DNA from: Candidatus Krumholzibacteriia bacterium | GTDB lineage: Bacteria; Krumholzibacteriota; Krumholzibacteriia; LZORAL124-64-63 | DNA length: 38,709 nt | Assembly (NCBI GenBank): GCA_024762975.1 | Contig: JANTGJ010000018.1 | Location: 1-38,709 of the forward strand | Direction: 5' to 3' | Shown: positions 16,974 through 25,087 of the stretch, piece after piece | Numbering within the stretch: position 1 is the first letter of the stretch | Layout: each line of letters opens with the position of its first letter | Made by a program: the position numbers and the translations under genes | The notes under the pieces: generated by a model | The model's input: the letters and a program-made list of their open reading frames with translations, nothing else | Told to the model about the DNA's origin: nothing | The model's database searches: none

Positions 16974-18326
16974 GTGAGTAACAACCAAGAGGCCTGCGGC
17001 ACCAAGGCATTTGGACTGTGGAGCGCCGTGCTCCTGGGAATCGGTTCGATGGTCGGGGCCGGAATTTTCATTGTCATCGGTGAAGCCGGTGTGATCGCCG
17101 GCAGTCTGGTCACGGCCTCTTTCCTGATCGGCGGTGTCATCGCCCTGTTGTGCGGTTACTCCCTGAGTCGGCTGGCCGTCCGCTATCCCAGCCGGGGTGG
17201 AATTATCGAATACCTGGTGCAGTGCTATGGCGAAGGCCTGCTTTCGGGTTCCTTGGGTATTCTTTTCTACTTTGCCCAATTGGTGGCCCTGGCCGCGGTC
17301 GCCAAATCCTTTGGGACCTACGCCGCTGCCTACTTCAGCGCCGACAGTGGCTCTTTGCTGACGAATCTGTTCGCCGTTGGGGTACTGCTGTTCTTTGTGG
17401 GAGTGAACCTGGTGGGCGCCGCAACGGTCGCTCGGGCCGAGAATGCAATTGTCGTCGTCAAATTGACAGCCCTGCTGGTCTTTATGATCGCAGCCCTGCT
17501 CTTCATCAAACCAGCCAACCTGGCTCCGGGCCGGGCGCCGGGTGTGATCAATATTTTCTACGCCCTGGGCCTGACCTTTTTCGCGTTCCAGGGATTCAGT
17601 GTCATCACCAACAGTGTTGAGGACATGCGTGATCCGCGGCACACGATGTTGCGCTCCATGTTCTGGGCGATCGGGCTGGTAACGGTACTCTATATCGCCA
17701 TCTCGGTAGCGGTATTCGGCAACCTGCCCCTGGCGGAGATCATCCGGGACAAGGATTTTGCTCTGGCGGCGGCGGCCCAACCGGCTTTTGGCCGGTGGGG
17801 TTTCAAAATCATGGCGGCCACCGCGTTGTTGGCCACGGCCTCGGCAATCAATGCAACCCTCTATGCGGTCACCCAGATCAGCTACACCCTGGCCAAGGAC
17901 GGAGATCTGCCCGAGGTATACGAATACAGTGTATTCCACAACACCACGGGCCTGATCATTTCGGCGATCCTGATCGTACCGATGATCCTGTTTCTGGACC
18001 TGTCGGACATCACGACGATCGCGGCGATTGCGGTGCTGTTGATCCAGGGCTTCACCCACGCGGGGCATTTTTTCCGGCGACACCAGACCGGTGCCCATCC
18101 GGCCTGGATCGTGGCCGCGGTTCTGGGTTCATTCGGCGCGGCGGGTTTTGCTATCGCCCATGCTTCCCGATCCCAACCGCTCACCGTTTTCTACGTCCTC
18201 GGCATTTTTGTCCTGGCCTTCCTCTTTGAGATGGGCCTACGGCAGTTCAGCGGACGTCTCGTGAAGCAACAAATCCCGGAGTCACTGGCAGAAACGGCGC
18301 GCGGAATGAAGAGGTTGAAGCCATGA
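16974..18326 (+). CDS. APC-family permease coupled to an unknown lipoprotein
   Basis: A 450-residue, about 12-helix permease of the APC (amino acid-polyamine-organocation) superfamily. The first helix carries LLGIGSMVGAGIFIVIGEAG, the family's substrate-binding glycine motif, followed by LAVRYPSRGGIIEYL. The substrate is unknown. The start is GTG at 16974 with CAGGGA upstream. The stop overlaps the ATG of the downstream lipoprotein gene by four bases (ATGA), so the two products are probably made in fixed ratio. The transport direction and the link with the lipoprotein are inference. Confidence 0.88.
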   Translation: MSNNQEACGTKAFGLWSAVLLGIGSMVGAGIFIVIGEAGVIAGSLVTASFLIGGVIALLCGYSLSRLAVRYPSRGGIIEYLVQCYGEGLLSGSLGILFYFAQLVALAAVAKSFGTYAAAYFSADSGSLLTNLFAVGVLLFFVGVNLVGAATVARAENAIVVVKLTALLVFMIAALLFIKPANLAPGRAPGVINIFYALGLTFFAFQGFSVITNSVEDMRDPRHTMLRSMFWAIGLVTVLYIAISVAVFGNLPLAEIIRDKDFALAAAAQPAFGRWGFKIMAATALLATASAINATLYAVTQISYTLAKDGDLPEVYEYSVFHNTTGLIISAILIVPMILFLDLSDITTIAAIAVLLIQGFTHAGHFFRRHQTGAHPAWIVAAVLGSFGAAGFAIAHASRSQPLTVFYVLGIFVLAFLFEMGLRQFSGRLVKQQIPESLAETARGMKRLKP

Positions 18327-19597
18327 GTCCACGAATAGCCCGTCGCATATTCTGGGTGCTTTTGACAGTCGGTGTCGTCGGTTTCAGCACAGCATCCTGT
18401 TCCCGCGAAGAACCGCCGCCGGCAAAGCGGGGCAGGATCCAGGTATCACCGGGCGAGGCTCTCAGTTACGCCGAGCAACGAGCACCCTATTTACGGCTGC
18501 GCACGGCCGAGGCGGTGCTGCCGGGCGGTTGGGCGGCAGCCATGGCGCCGGTCATCGTGGACTGGTCGACCAGCAGCCCCGACTCGGCCGATGGCCACTA
18601 CCAGGTGCTGAATCTCAATCACGGCGGAAACCCGATCGATGGAACCACCGTCCTGTGTTCGGCCCAGGTGCCGGCCGGCCCTATTCAGCGGGTGGAATTC
18701 ATTGTCGTACCTCTGGACAAGCTGGGTATTCACGGTGTCGTAGCCCATGCGATGGTACGCTTCATTTTTGCCGACGACACACCACTGACCCTGCTGGACC
18801 CTTCAGGCAAGCCGTTGTTCGGTGATCCCGCCATCCAGGATCTGATTCTCAGCTGGGAGGCATGGCGGGCACCCGGTGCGGATTTTGACGCCATTGCCGG
18901 CCTGGATCCGACCACCTACGGATTGACCCTGCGTGCCTATTCCGGCCCCCAGCGCTTCCTGGAGGATACGCTTCAAAAGCGTGACTGGTATGCAACCCCA
19001 CTGGAGCTTCCGGGCGGGGAAGTCGGTAATGCCGAACTCCTGCGCGTCATGTTGGCTCTTGGTGACGGGACAGCGCGTCGTACTCTGGAAGGCATCTACT
19101 CCCGCACCGGCGATGACTGGACGCGACACGGGCCCGGGACCGATGCCTCTGCGGCGACTGCATCGAGCCAGCTCGTGCGGGCTCTGCAGAGCGGCACCAG
19201 TGCCGAGGACTCGCTGACCGTCCTGCCGCAGAACGAACTCAGCTACCAGACGCTGCAGCGTTCGTGCGCCACGATGGCGCTTTTCACCATCCGGGTGGCC
19301 ATGGCCCGACTGGTGGCACCGGAGCACCGGATCCGACTCTCGCTCGACACGACGATCGGTCCTCTGGAACCCTGGATGTTGGCGGCAGCCAAGGACGGCC
19401 GGCGGGGATTGTTTCTGCAATCACCGAAAGTCCTGAAATACGTTTTCGCTCATCGGCAGACGGTGCCGACCAGGATTCCGGGCATCCTGGACCGGTCCGG
19501 CCTGGTGCCGCATCAGGAGGGCCACGCCATCAGGATCCACTATGCACTGACCGATGGGCCGCCCTACGGGGATATCCGCGACAATCTCATTCGCTAG
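18323..19597 (+). CDS. Unknown lipoprotein, paralogue of the protein at 21869-23035
   Basis: A 424-residue protein with a lipoprotein signal (hydrophobic residues 9-22, lipobox TASC with Cys26), so it is likely membrane-anchored outside the inner membrane. No family was recognised. It aligns along its length with the protein at 21869-23035. Shared blocks are AAAMAP-IVDW (about 73-83), GGNP (108-111), SWEAWR-PG (about 175-183), LAGLDP-TY-LT-R-Y-GPQRFLED (about 192-215), E-SY-LQRSC-TMAL (about 306-322) and PYGDIRDNL near the C-terminus. The dense Trp/Asp/Arg conservation suggests a soluble enzyme or binding protein. It is translationally coupled to the permease before it and overlaps the convergent deacetylase gene by 11 bp. 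Confidence 0.8.
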   Translation: MSPRIARRIFWVLLTVGVVGFSTASCSREEPPPAKRGRIQVSPGEALSYAEQRAPYLRLRTAEAVLPGGWAAAMAPVIVDWSTSSPDSADGHYQVLNLNHGGNPIDGTTVLCSAQVPAGPIQRVEFIVVPLDKLGIHGVVAHAMVRFIFADDTPLTLLDPSGKPLFGDPAIQDLILSWEAWRAPGADFDAIAGLDPTTYGLTLRAYSGPQRFLEDTLQKRDWYATPLELPGGEVGNAELLRVMLALGDGTARRTLEGIYSRTGDDWTRHGPGTDASAATASSQLVRALQSGTSAEDSLTVLPQNELSYQTLQRSCATMALFTIRVAMARLVAPEHRIRLSLDTTIGPLEPWMLAAAKDGRRGLFLQSPKVLKYVFAHRQTVPTRIPGILDRSGLVPHQEGHAIRIHYALTDGPPYGDIRDNLIR

Positions 19598-20297
19598 CGG
19601 TCGCGGTGAGTGCCGAGACGGTCAATATCTCATATCCCTGTTCCATGAGTCGGGGCAGAATACGATCCAGCACATCCAGGATATAGAGCCGTTCCGGTCC
19701 ACCATCATGGAGGACGATGATGGCCCCGGGAAAGGCGCGCTGTAGGATGAAATCCGCGATCAAGCGGGGGTGCTTGAGTTTGTTGTCGTGGGGAAATATC
19801 GAACCCAGACAGCAGCGATACCCCTGGCGGGCAGCTTCTTTGAGCATTTTTGGAGTGAACCAGCCCGAGGCGGGACGGAACCAGTGCGGCTTGTTCTCGG
19901 GCCCGATGATCTCGGTGGTACGCGCCAGGTTCGCAGCGAAGCTTTCGGAAGAGTCGAGAATGCTCGGACTGTCGTGCAGCATGTGATTTCCCAATTCGGA
20001 GCCAGTCACGGCAATTTTCCGGAGCAGATCTTCATGGTCGAGAGCGTGATCACCAATGACAAAAAAAGTCGCCTGGACGCCGTAGCGTTGGAGGCGCTCA
20101 AGGATCGCAGGCGTGACGGCCGAACTCGGTGCATCATCGATGGTCAGGGCCACGGCGCGGCGATTTGTCTTTACCATGAAAAGGACGTCGGGATTGGCCC
20201 GGGCCAGGAGCTCGACAGCGATTCGAGGCTGGAAGAACAAGGCACCGGCGATGACCAGCGCGATGATTCCGATTGTGGCGGCAATGGCAATGAGCAT
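19587..20297 (-). CDS. Polysaccharide deacetylase (NodB homology), membrane-anchored
   Basis: A 236-residue protein with an N-terminal membrane anchor (about residues 2-22) and a NodB domain. Motifs: ALTIDDAPS (catalytic Asp and metal Asp), ELGNHMLHDS (metal-binding histidines), WFRPASGWF, and IVLHDGG near the C-terminus. Such enzymes remove N- or O-acetyl groups from peptidoglycan, chitin-like or exopolysaccharide chains outside the inner membrane. A TTG at 20318 in the same frame would add seven residues; the ATG at 20297 is used because neither has a good ribosome site. The gene sits between the two permease/unknown-protein pairs and follows permease 20426-21637 on the same strand. Confidence 0.87.
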   Translation of the reverse strand: MLIAIAATIGIIALVIAGALFFQPRIAVELLARANPDVLFMVKTNRRAVALTIDDAPSSAVTPAILERLQRYGVQATFFVIGDHALDHEDLLRKIAVTGSELGNHMLHDSPSILDSSESFAANLARTTEIIGPENKPHWFRPASGWFTPKMLKEAARQGYRCCLGSIFPHDNKLKHPRLIADFILQRAFPGAIIVLHDGGPERLYILDVLDRILPRLMEQGYEILTVSALTATASE

Positions 20298-20369
20298 TCC
20301 TGAAATGTACCTCTGCAATCTGTCACGAAACCCTGCGGCGACGGATCCGACCCTGCCTGCAATCCAGCA

Positions 20370-20385
20370 ACGTAGAGTCCTACGT
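20370..20385 (-). terminator. Weak hairpin between permease and deacetylase genes
   Basis: Inverted repeat ACGTAG / CTACGT with a 4-nt loop in the 128-nt gap after the permease stop. On the minus strand it is followed by TTGCTGGATTG, only mildly T-rich. It could attenuate read-through from the permease into the deacetylase gene. Confidence 0.3.
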
Positions 20386-20425
20386 CAGATTCGATTGCAA
20401 TCCGGACAGAACAACGTTTCTTCGC

Positions 20426-21637
20426 TTACCCGGAAGGAACTCCCAGAGCAAAGACCAACAGGCAGATCATTGCCAGAAAACCGAAATTGATCAGATGCAG
20501 CGACCGGCGACGCAGCCCCCTGTTCCCCCAGGCGACGACAAACGCAACCAGGCACTGGCAAAGATAATATAGGGCGAAGGCGCGCGAGGCGTAGGCGATG
20601 ATCTGGTTGACATTGGTCTGCAAGGTAAGAACAACGGTGACCACAAGAATCAACAAATAGGCGAAACGGACTGATAGCTTTCCGCGTGTGATATCTTCGA
20701 TCAGGCCTCCGGCCCCTTCACTGTCGGCAACCGCGGCACTGAACTGGCTTGCCATCGCGGCAACTGAGAGCAGGATGGGCAAGATGACGGCAACCGGTTT
20801 CGCCATACCGATGACCGCAGTCACGTCGGCTCCCAGGCCGTCCCGGAACAACACCGTCACCAGCGCAATGAACACCAGGTAGATCACGGTCGCGATCAAC
20901 TGCGCGTTTCTCATGGTGGCGATACGCTGTTCGGGAGGGTGTTCGTCCCCGAGATAACGTGATGTCTCGAAACCCTGCACCACGATCAGCAGGCCCAACA
21001 GGACCCGCAGATCGTGGAAATCGATTACTGAGGAGACGGGTGGCAAGGCCCAGGCTCCGCCGGAAACAAGTCGCAGATTATAGACAGCCAAACCGACCAG
21101 CAAGGCACCAATCATACCGAGATTCAGGCTAATGGCATATTTTTCCAGGCTCTCCAACTCATCCAGACCGCGCCACATCCCCACCCCGCAGATCACGGAG
21201 AGCAGGCCGATCGTAATACCGTTCGCCGCCGCAGCGGCGCCCTGATAGCCGATCGCATTGAGTACAAATGCCGCCAACAACTGTAGATAGTAGGTGATCG
21301 AGATGAAATAGGCGCCAATCAGCACGATGCGCGAGAGAACCGCGATTCTTTGGGCTGGATGCTTGCCTTGATTTTCGATGGGCTCAAAATAGCGGATATT
21401 GAATCGGACCGCGCCACCCACCATGTAGGCCAGAAGAAGCAACAACCCCATGCAGACCAAGGCCAGGTTGCCTACGATTCCAGCCAGCAAGGGCGCACTG
21501 ACCAAAAACCCGCTTCCCATGATCGAAGCCAACGGCGTTACGGTGGCTTTCCAGCTCAAGGATCCAGCGAGGCGTTTTGAAAAGGCCAGATATCCCGCCA
21601 AAGCGATGGCGGTAACAACTATGAGTCCACTCAACAC
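20426..21637 (-). CDS. Unassigned APC-superfamily-like permease
   Basis: A 403-residue hydrophobic protein with about 11 predicted membrane helices. It resembles the APC/LeuT-fold superfamily in helix pattern: a glycine-rich first helix region (ASIMGSGFLVSAPLL, about 37-51) and a conserved VVQGFETSRYLGDEHPPEQR stretch (about 234-253). It did not match any named transporter by eye. It starts with GTG at 21637 and is divergent from the cytoplasmic member of the unknown paralogue pair (21869-23035). This mirrors the permease-lipoprotein pair at 16974-19597. The substrate is unknown. Confidence 0.72.
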   Translation of the reverse strand: MLSGLIVVTAIALAGYLAFSKRLAGSLSWKATVTPLASIMGSGFLVSAPLLAGIVGNLALVCMGLLLLLAYMVGGAVRFNIRYFEPIENQGKHPAQRIAVLSRIVLIGAYFISITYYLQLLAAFVLNAIGYQGAAAAANGITIGLLSVICGVGMWRGLDELESLEKYAISLNLGMIGALLVGLAVYNLRLVSGGAWALPPVSSVIDFHDLRVLLGLLIVVQGFETSRYLGDEHPPEQRIATMRNAQLIATVIYLVFIALVTVLFRDGLGADVTAVIGMAKPVAVILPILLSVAAMASQFSAAVADSEGAGGLIEDITRGKLSVRFAYLLILVVTVVLTLQTNVNQIIAYASRAFALYYLCQCLVAFVVAWGNRGLRRRSLHLINFGFLAMICLLVFALGVPSG

Positions 21638-21808
21638 TCGACAACTCTACTCTCATGGGTGTCACCAGGCACATTCGATGCCGCCGGATTCTAGTCGAGG
21701 AAACGGCCCTTTGACACGCCCAATCTGGAGTAGGCCCAGAATCTAATACCCTACAATCGACCTTGCGCTATAGTCTACCGGTAGGTACTCGCCACTGAAA
21801 TCGGGCGC

Positions 21809-21836
21809 TTGTGTCGCGTACGCTCTCGGGTAAGAT
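21809..21836 (+). promoter_or_regulatory. Candidate promoter of the cytoplasmic paralogue gene
   Basis: TTGTGT (21809-21814), a 16-nt spacer and TAAGAT (21831-21836) lie just before the ribosome site AAAGGA (21854-21859). The -35 match is modest. A perfect TTGACA at 21711-21716 lacks a -10 at the right distance. The 10-bp palindrome CTACCGGTAG at about 21775-21784 may be an operator between the divergent genes. Confidence 0.35.
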
Positions 21837-21868
21837 TTTTTCTGTGTGTTTCGAAAGGACGGATGACC

Positions 21869-23035
21869 ATGCACCCGTCACAGCTATTGGATCTATTGAG
21901 CGAACCATTCCCCCTGCTACGCATCTGCTCCGGAACCGACCAACTGCCCAACGGTCTGGCCGCGGCGATGGCCCCGGCGATTGTGGATTGGCAACGCTCG
22001 CCCGGGGACTCCGGAGATGAGGACTATTTTCTGGTCCGCAATGTCAATGTGGGAGGAAATCCGGTCGAGGGGAAATGTGTCTTGGCCACGGCAAAAGTCC
22101 CGCGCACAGGGGTGATGTCCGCCGAATGGGTGCTGGTTCTGCAACGTCTGCTGGGCAAGGACACGCCCGCCGGTCACGGACAGCTTCGGTTGCGTTTTCA
22201 CGAGGACAAACGCCCGACGATCGTCAACCGCGACGGTGACCCCATGTGGCCCGACCCTCATGTGGGGGATCTTGTTTTCAGTTTCGAGGCCTGGCGCCCG
22301 CCCGGAAAATCCTTTCAGCCCCTGGCCGGCCTGGATCCCAGCACCTACGCCCTGACCATGCGTTGTTACGCCGGTCCCCAACGCTTTCTTGAAGATGGTA
22401 TCTGCAACCGTTCCTGGGTTACCTATCCATTGGACTTCAGTCGTCACGGCGAGGCCCTGGACGACCTCCTGTACACCGCGCTGATCACCGGTGATTCCCT
22501 GGCCCGCCACACGATCAACAATCTCCTCGACAGTCCGGCCGTGCACCTGGAACTGGAGCAGCCAGACTACCCCCAGGCCGACCCTCGCCAGATTCAGGCT
22601 CTGCAACCGCTCCTGGATGAGAGCCTGGTACCTGAGGATCCCATCGCAGAAATCTCCGGCGGTGAAATCGGCTACCACCTGCTACAGCGATCCTGCATCA
22701 CCATGGCACTGAATGTCATCGATACCTGTCTGCACCGCCTGCACCACCGTCGACCCGAACTCGGGCCGTACGAATCCCTATCCGTGGCGCCACGTAGCAT
22801 TCCGTCCTGGATCTCCGATTTGGCGCACGCCGACCGAAGGGCGACGCTCATGCGGCTGCCCGGCGCCGTTCACTGGCTCGCACTCAATCAAACGGTGTTG
22901 CCGGACAAATCCTACATCATCCTGCAGGAGGCGGGGCTGCTCGAAACGGAAACCGACGGCCAATCCGTGCGCCATCACTACACCCTGGCCGGGGACACTC
23001 CCTATGGCCGCATCAGCGATTCGCTGATGCAGTAG
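21869..23035 (+). CDS. Unknown cytoplasmic protein, paralogue of lipoprotein 18323-19597
   Basis: A 388-residue protein with no signal peptide or membrane helix. It shares the blocks of the lipoprotein at 18323-19597: AAAMAPAIVDW, GGNPVEGKCVLATAKVP, SFEAWRPPGKSF, LAGLDPSTYALTMRCYAG with PQRFLED following, IGYHLLQRSCITMALNVI, and PYGRISDSLMQ at the end. No known family or catalytic motif was recognised. The start at 21869 was chosen because AAAGGA lies 9 nt upstream; an ATG at 21863 is too close to it. It is head-to-head with the permease at 20426-21637. The same fold placed in two compartments, each next to a permease, suggests a role with a transported compound. Confidence 0.8.
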   Translation: MHPSQLLDLLSEPFPLLRICSGTDQLPNGLAAAMAPAIVDWQRSPGDSGDEDYFLVRNVNVGGNPVEGKCVLATAKVPRTGVMSAEWVLVLQRLLGKDTPAGHGQLRLRFHEDKRPTIVNRDGDPMWPDPHVGDLVFSFEAWRPPGKSFQPLAGLDPSTYALTMRCYAGPQRFLEDGICNRSWVTYPLDFSRHGEALDDLLYTALITGDSLARHTINNLLDSPAVHLELEQPDYPQADPRQIQALQPLLDESLVPEDPIAEISGGEIGYHLLQRSCITMALNVIDTCLHRLHHRRPELGPYESLSVAPRSIPSWISDLAHADRRATLMRLPGAVHWLALNQTVLPDKSYIILQEAGLLETETDGQSVRHHYTLAGDTPYGRISDSLMQ

Positions 23036-23111
23036 GATTCGGCCCTTCGTTTCATTCGATCCTGAACATAGCCACCCTGTGTTCAGCCGGTTCTTGAAGC
23101 GCCGACGCACG

Positions 23112-23141
23112 CCGATCGGCGGGGCGAGCCCCGCCGATCGG
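23112..23141 (+). terminator. Strong hairpin terminator between convergent genes
   Basis: A perfect 14-bp inverted repeat (CCGATCGGCGGGGC / GCCCCGCCGATCGG) with a tiny loop lies in the 141-nt gap between the convergent genes ending at 23035 and 23177. It is followed on the plus strand by ATTCTTG. It probably ends the transcript of the upstream gene and may act in both directions. Confidence 0.65.
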
Positions 23142-23176
23142 ATTCTTGACTCGTGGGCAGTTCTCGACCCATGGCC

Positions 23177-24013
23177 TCAGAGGCAACCAGTAGTCCCCAC
23201 TGCCGTGGCGAGTAGCTGCACGTCGATCAGGTTGAGAGACCCGTCGCCGTTGAAATCAGAGCGAGACGGGGGGAGTCCCGAATAGTAGTCGGCAGCGAAA
23301 AAGCTGATGTCGGCGAGATTGACCACTCCATCACCGTTGTAGTCCGCGTCACATGGCACGAAGGTCCCTCCGTCGCCGATCTGCACCATCGCCGAAGCAC
23401 TGGTGCCGTCGGAAATTCCGTCGGATGGAGTGACGACACATTCCCAGGTATCGTTCAGCGATGTCTCGCTGGCGTCGATCACGTCGTCCGTTTCCCCGGA
23501 CAAAGACCCGTTCACGAACCACTCGTACCGAAGAGAGACGGGATCGCCGTCCGGGTCGAAAGCCGGCGTCGTGATCACGCAGACCAGATCATCTGTGTCA
23601 CTGGGATTCGCCGGGGAAATTTCGATCTGGGTCAGAATCGGCGGAGCGTTCGCGATGATGACCCGGTCGGTTCCTGCTGGACCCGGCGGGTTCACACCAT
23701 CGGAGGCCCTCACGCTGAGATCCACGACGTCGCCCCTCATCGCCAAGAGGTGATCGAGGTGATCCTCCGAACCCACCTGGACGCCATTGATGAACCATTC
23801 GTAGAGATAGACCAATTCATCATTCTCCGGATCCACGGCTTCATCGATGATGACGCAGTGCAACACGTCAACGGTCGTCGCGGGATTCGGCGCGATTTCG
23901 ATCGTTGGTGCACCCGGCGCCTCGTTGCCGAAGGCTGTCCCCGCGACAACAACCAGGCAGAGCGCGATCGACAAAAGCCCCCCCTGGGCAATACGAAAAG
24001 AAGATGTTCGCAT
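23177..24013 (-). CDS. Secreted protein with two Ig/PKD-like repeats and a dockerin type I pair
   Basis: A 278-residue exported protein. After the signal peptide (about residues 1-29, ending GTAFG) come two similar beta-sandwich repeats of about 90 residues, recognisable by PTIEIAPNPATTVD / EISPANPSDTDDLVC and YLYEWFINGVQVG / LRYEWFVNGSLSG. The C-terminus is a dockerin type I-like duplicate (DADYNGDGVVNLADI and SDFNGDGSLNLIDV), each half a Ca2+-binding loop. In bacteria without cellulosomes such dockerins occur on secreted and surface proteins, and their partner is often unknown. The ATG at 24013 was chosen over 24019 because GGAGG lies 7 nt upstream of it. Confidence 0.85.
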   Translation of the reverse strand: MRTSSFRIAQGGLLSIALCLVVVAGTAFGNEAPGAPTIEIAPNPATTVDVLHCVIIDEAVDPENDELVYLYEWFINGVQVGSEDHLDHLLAMRGDVVDLSVRASDGVNPPGPAGTDRVIIANAPPILTQIEISPANPSDTDDLVCVITTPAFDPDGDPVSLRYEWFVNGSLSGETDDVIDASETSLNDTWECVVTPSDGISDGTSASAMVQIGDGGTFVPCDADYNGDGVVNLADISFFAADYYSGLPPSRSDFNGDGSLNLIDVQLLATAVGTTGCL

Positions 24014-24262
24014 TCTCATACCTCCGCCTGTTGTGTCCGGTCCGAGAGTTTCCGTCGGGTGAAGAATAACAGATTGGGACCGCGATGTCTCTACTCAATG
24101 AAAATCCATTGTCATGATGTGGGTTCGTCAGAGGAATCGTGGCGGATGGAATTTTGATCGGCGAAACGCAAATTAAAGGTAACGCCGACAGGATGTTGGC
24201 CGATTCTAATCGGGTGCCCGTCCGCCCCGGACGGGACCTGGAAACAGAGAGTCGCAGTAGCC

Positions 24263-25084
24263 ATGACGACCGGTACCTCGAAAATCTCACCCCCCGGTCT
24301 GGATCTGCCCAGCAGGTTGGGCCGTGGCGCACGCCTGACGGCGGAGGAATGGTTCTGGGCCATCGGCTACGCCTACGCACTGTTCCGTCATACCGCGAGC
24401 CTGTTGCGGAACAGGAAGATCAAATCGCCGGTCCTGATATCCCAGATCTATTTCACCGGCGTGGAAGCACTGCCGATCCTGGCGGTCATCTCGCTGGGGA
24501 TCGGTGCGGCGGTGATCATCCAGGGCATTTCCCTGCTGCCCCAATTCGGCCAGGGCGAATTGACCTACAAGATCCTGATCCTGGTGATCACTCGCGAGTT
24601 GGGTCCGTTGCTGACGGCCCTGATCCTGGCGGCGCGGTCCGGGAGTGCGGTGACCACCGAAATCGGGAACATGGTCGTCGACCACGAAATCGAAGCCTAC
24701 GTGGCGGCGGGGATCAATCCCCTGAGCCACCTGGCCGTCCCGCGCCTGATCGGCATCACGGTGTCGATGGTCTTTCTCAATCTCTACTTCAACCTGTTCG
24801 GGCTGTTCGGATCCTGTTGGATCGGTTCGCTGATCCACGGGATTCCGCTCGGGCAGTACCTGGGGAGTCTGGTTCTGGTCATGACGGCCAGCGATGTCCT
24901 GTCGTCACTGGCCAAGAGTGTCGTGTTCGGACTGATCCTGGCCACCGTCGCCACGTATTTCGGTTTTCAAGTGGAACGGGCGGTGACCGAAGTACCCCAG
25001 AAGACCATCCAGTCGCTGGGCGTCAGCATGACCCTGTGCGTCGTGGCCAACCTGGTGATCTCGATCCTCTTTCGACTGGGGTAG
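24263..25084 (+). CDS. mlaE: MlaE-type permease of an MCE lipid transporter
   Basis: A 273-residue protein of the MlaE/YrbE family. Landmarks are the IYFTGVEALPILAVISLGIG region, the strongly conserved VITRELGPLLTALILAARSG stretch (about residues 109-128), GNMVVDHEIEAYVAAGINPL (about 137-156) and four to five membrane helices. MlaE is the inner-membrane permease of MCE systems that move phospholipids or other hydrophobic compounds between the inner and outer membranes. It is the first gene of a tight four-gene operon (MlaE, ATPase, MCE, lipoprotein). The ribosome site at the ATG is weak. Confidence 0.93.
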   Translation: MTTGTSKISPPGLDLPSRLGRGARLTAEEWFWAIGYAYALFRHTASLLRNRKIKSPVLISQIYFTGVEALPILAVISLGIGAAVIIQGISLLPQFGQGELTYKILILVITRELGPLLTALILAARSGSAVTTEIGNMVVDHEIEAYVAAGINPLSHLAVPRLIGITVSMVFLNLYFNLFGLFGSCWIGSLIHGIPLGQYLGSLVLVMTASDVLSSLAKSVVFGLILATVATYFGFQVERAVTEVPQKTIQSLGVSMTLCVVANLVISILFRLG

Positions 25085-25087
25085 ACG

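Noticed and set aside
21711-21716. Perfect TTGACA as a -35 for the cytoplasmic paralogue gene
   Set aside because: The nearest -10-like hexamer (TCTAAT) is 25 nt away, too far for a sigma70 promoter.
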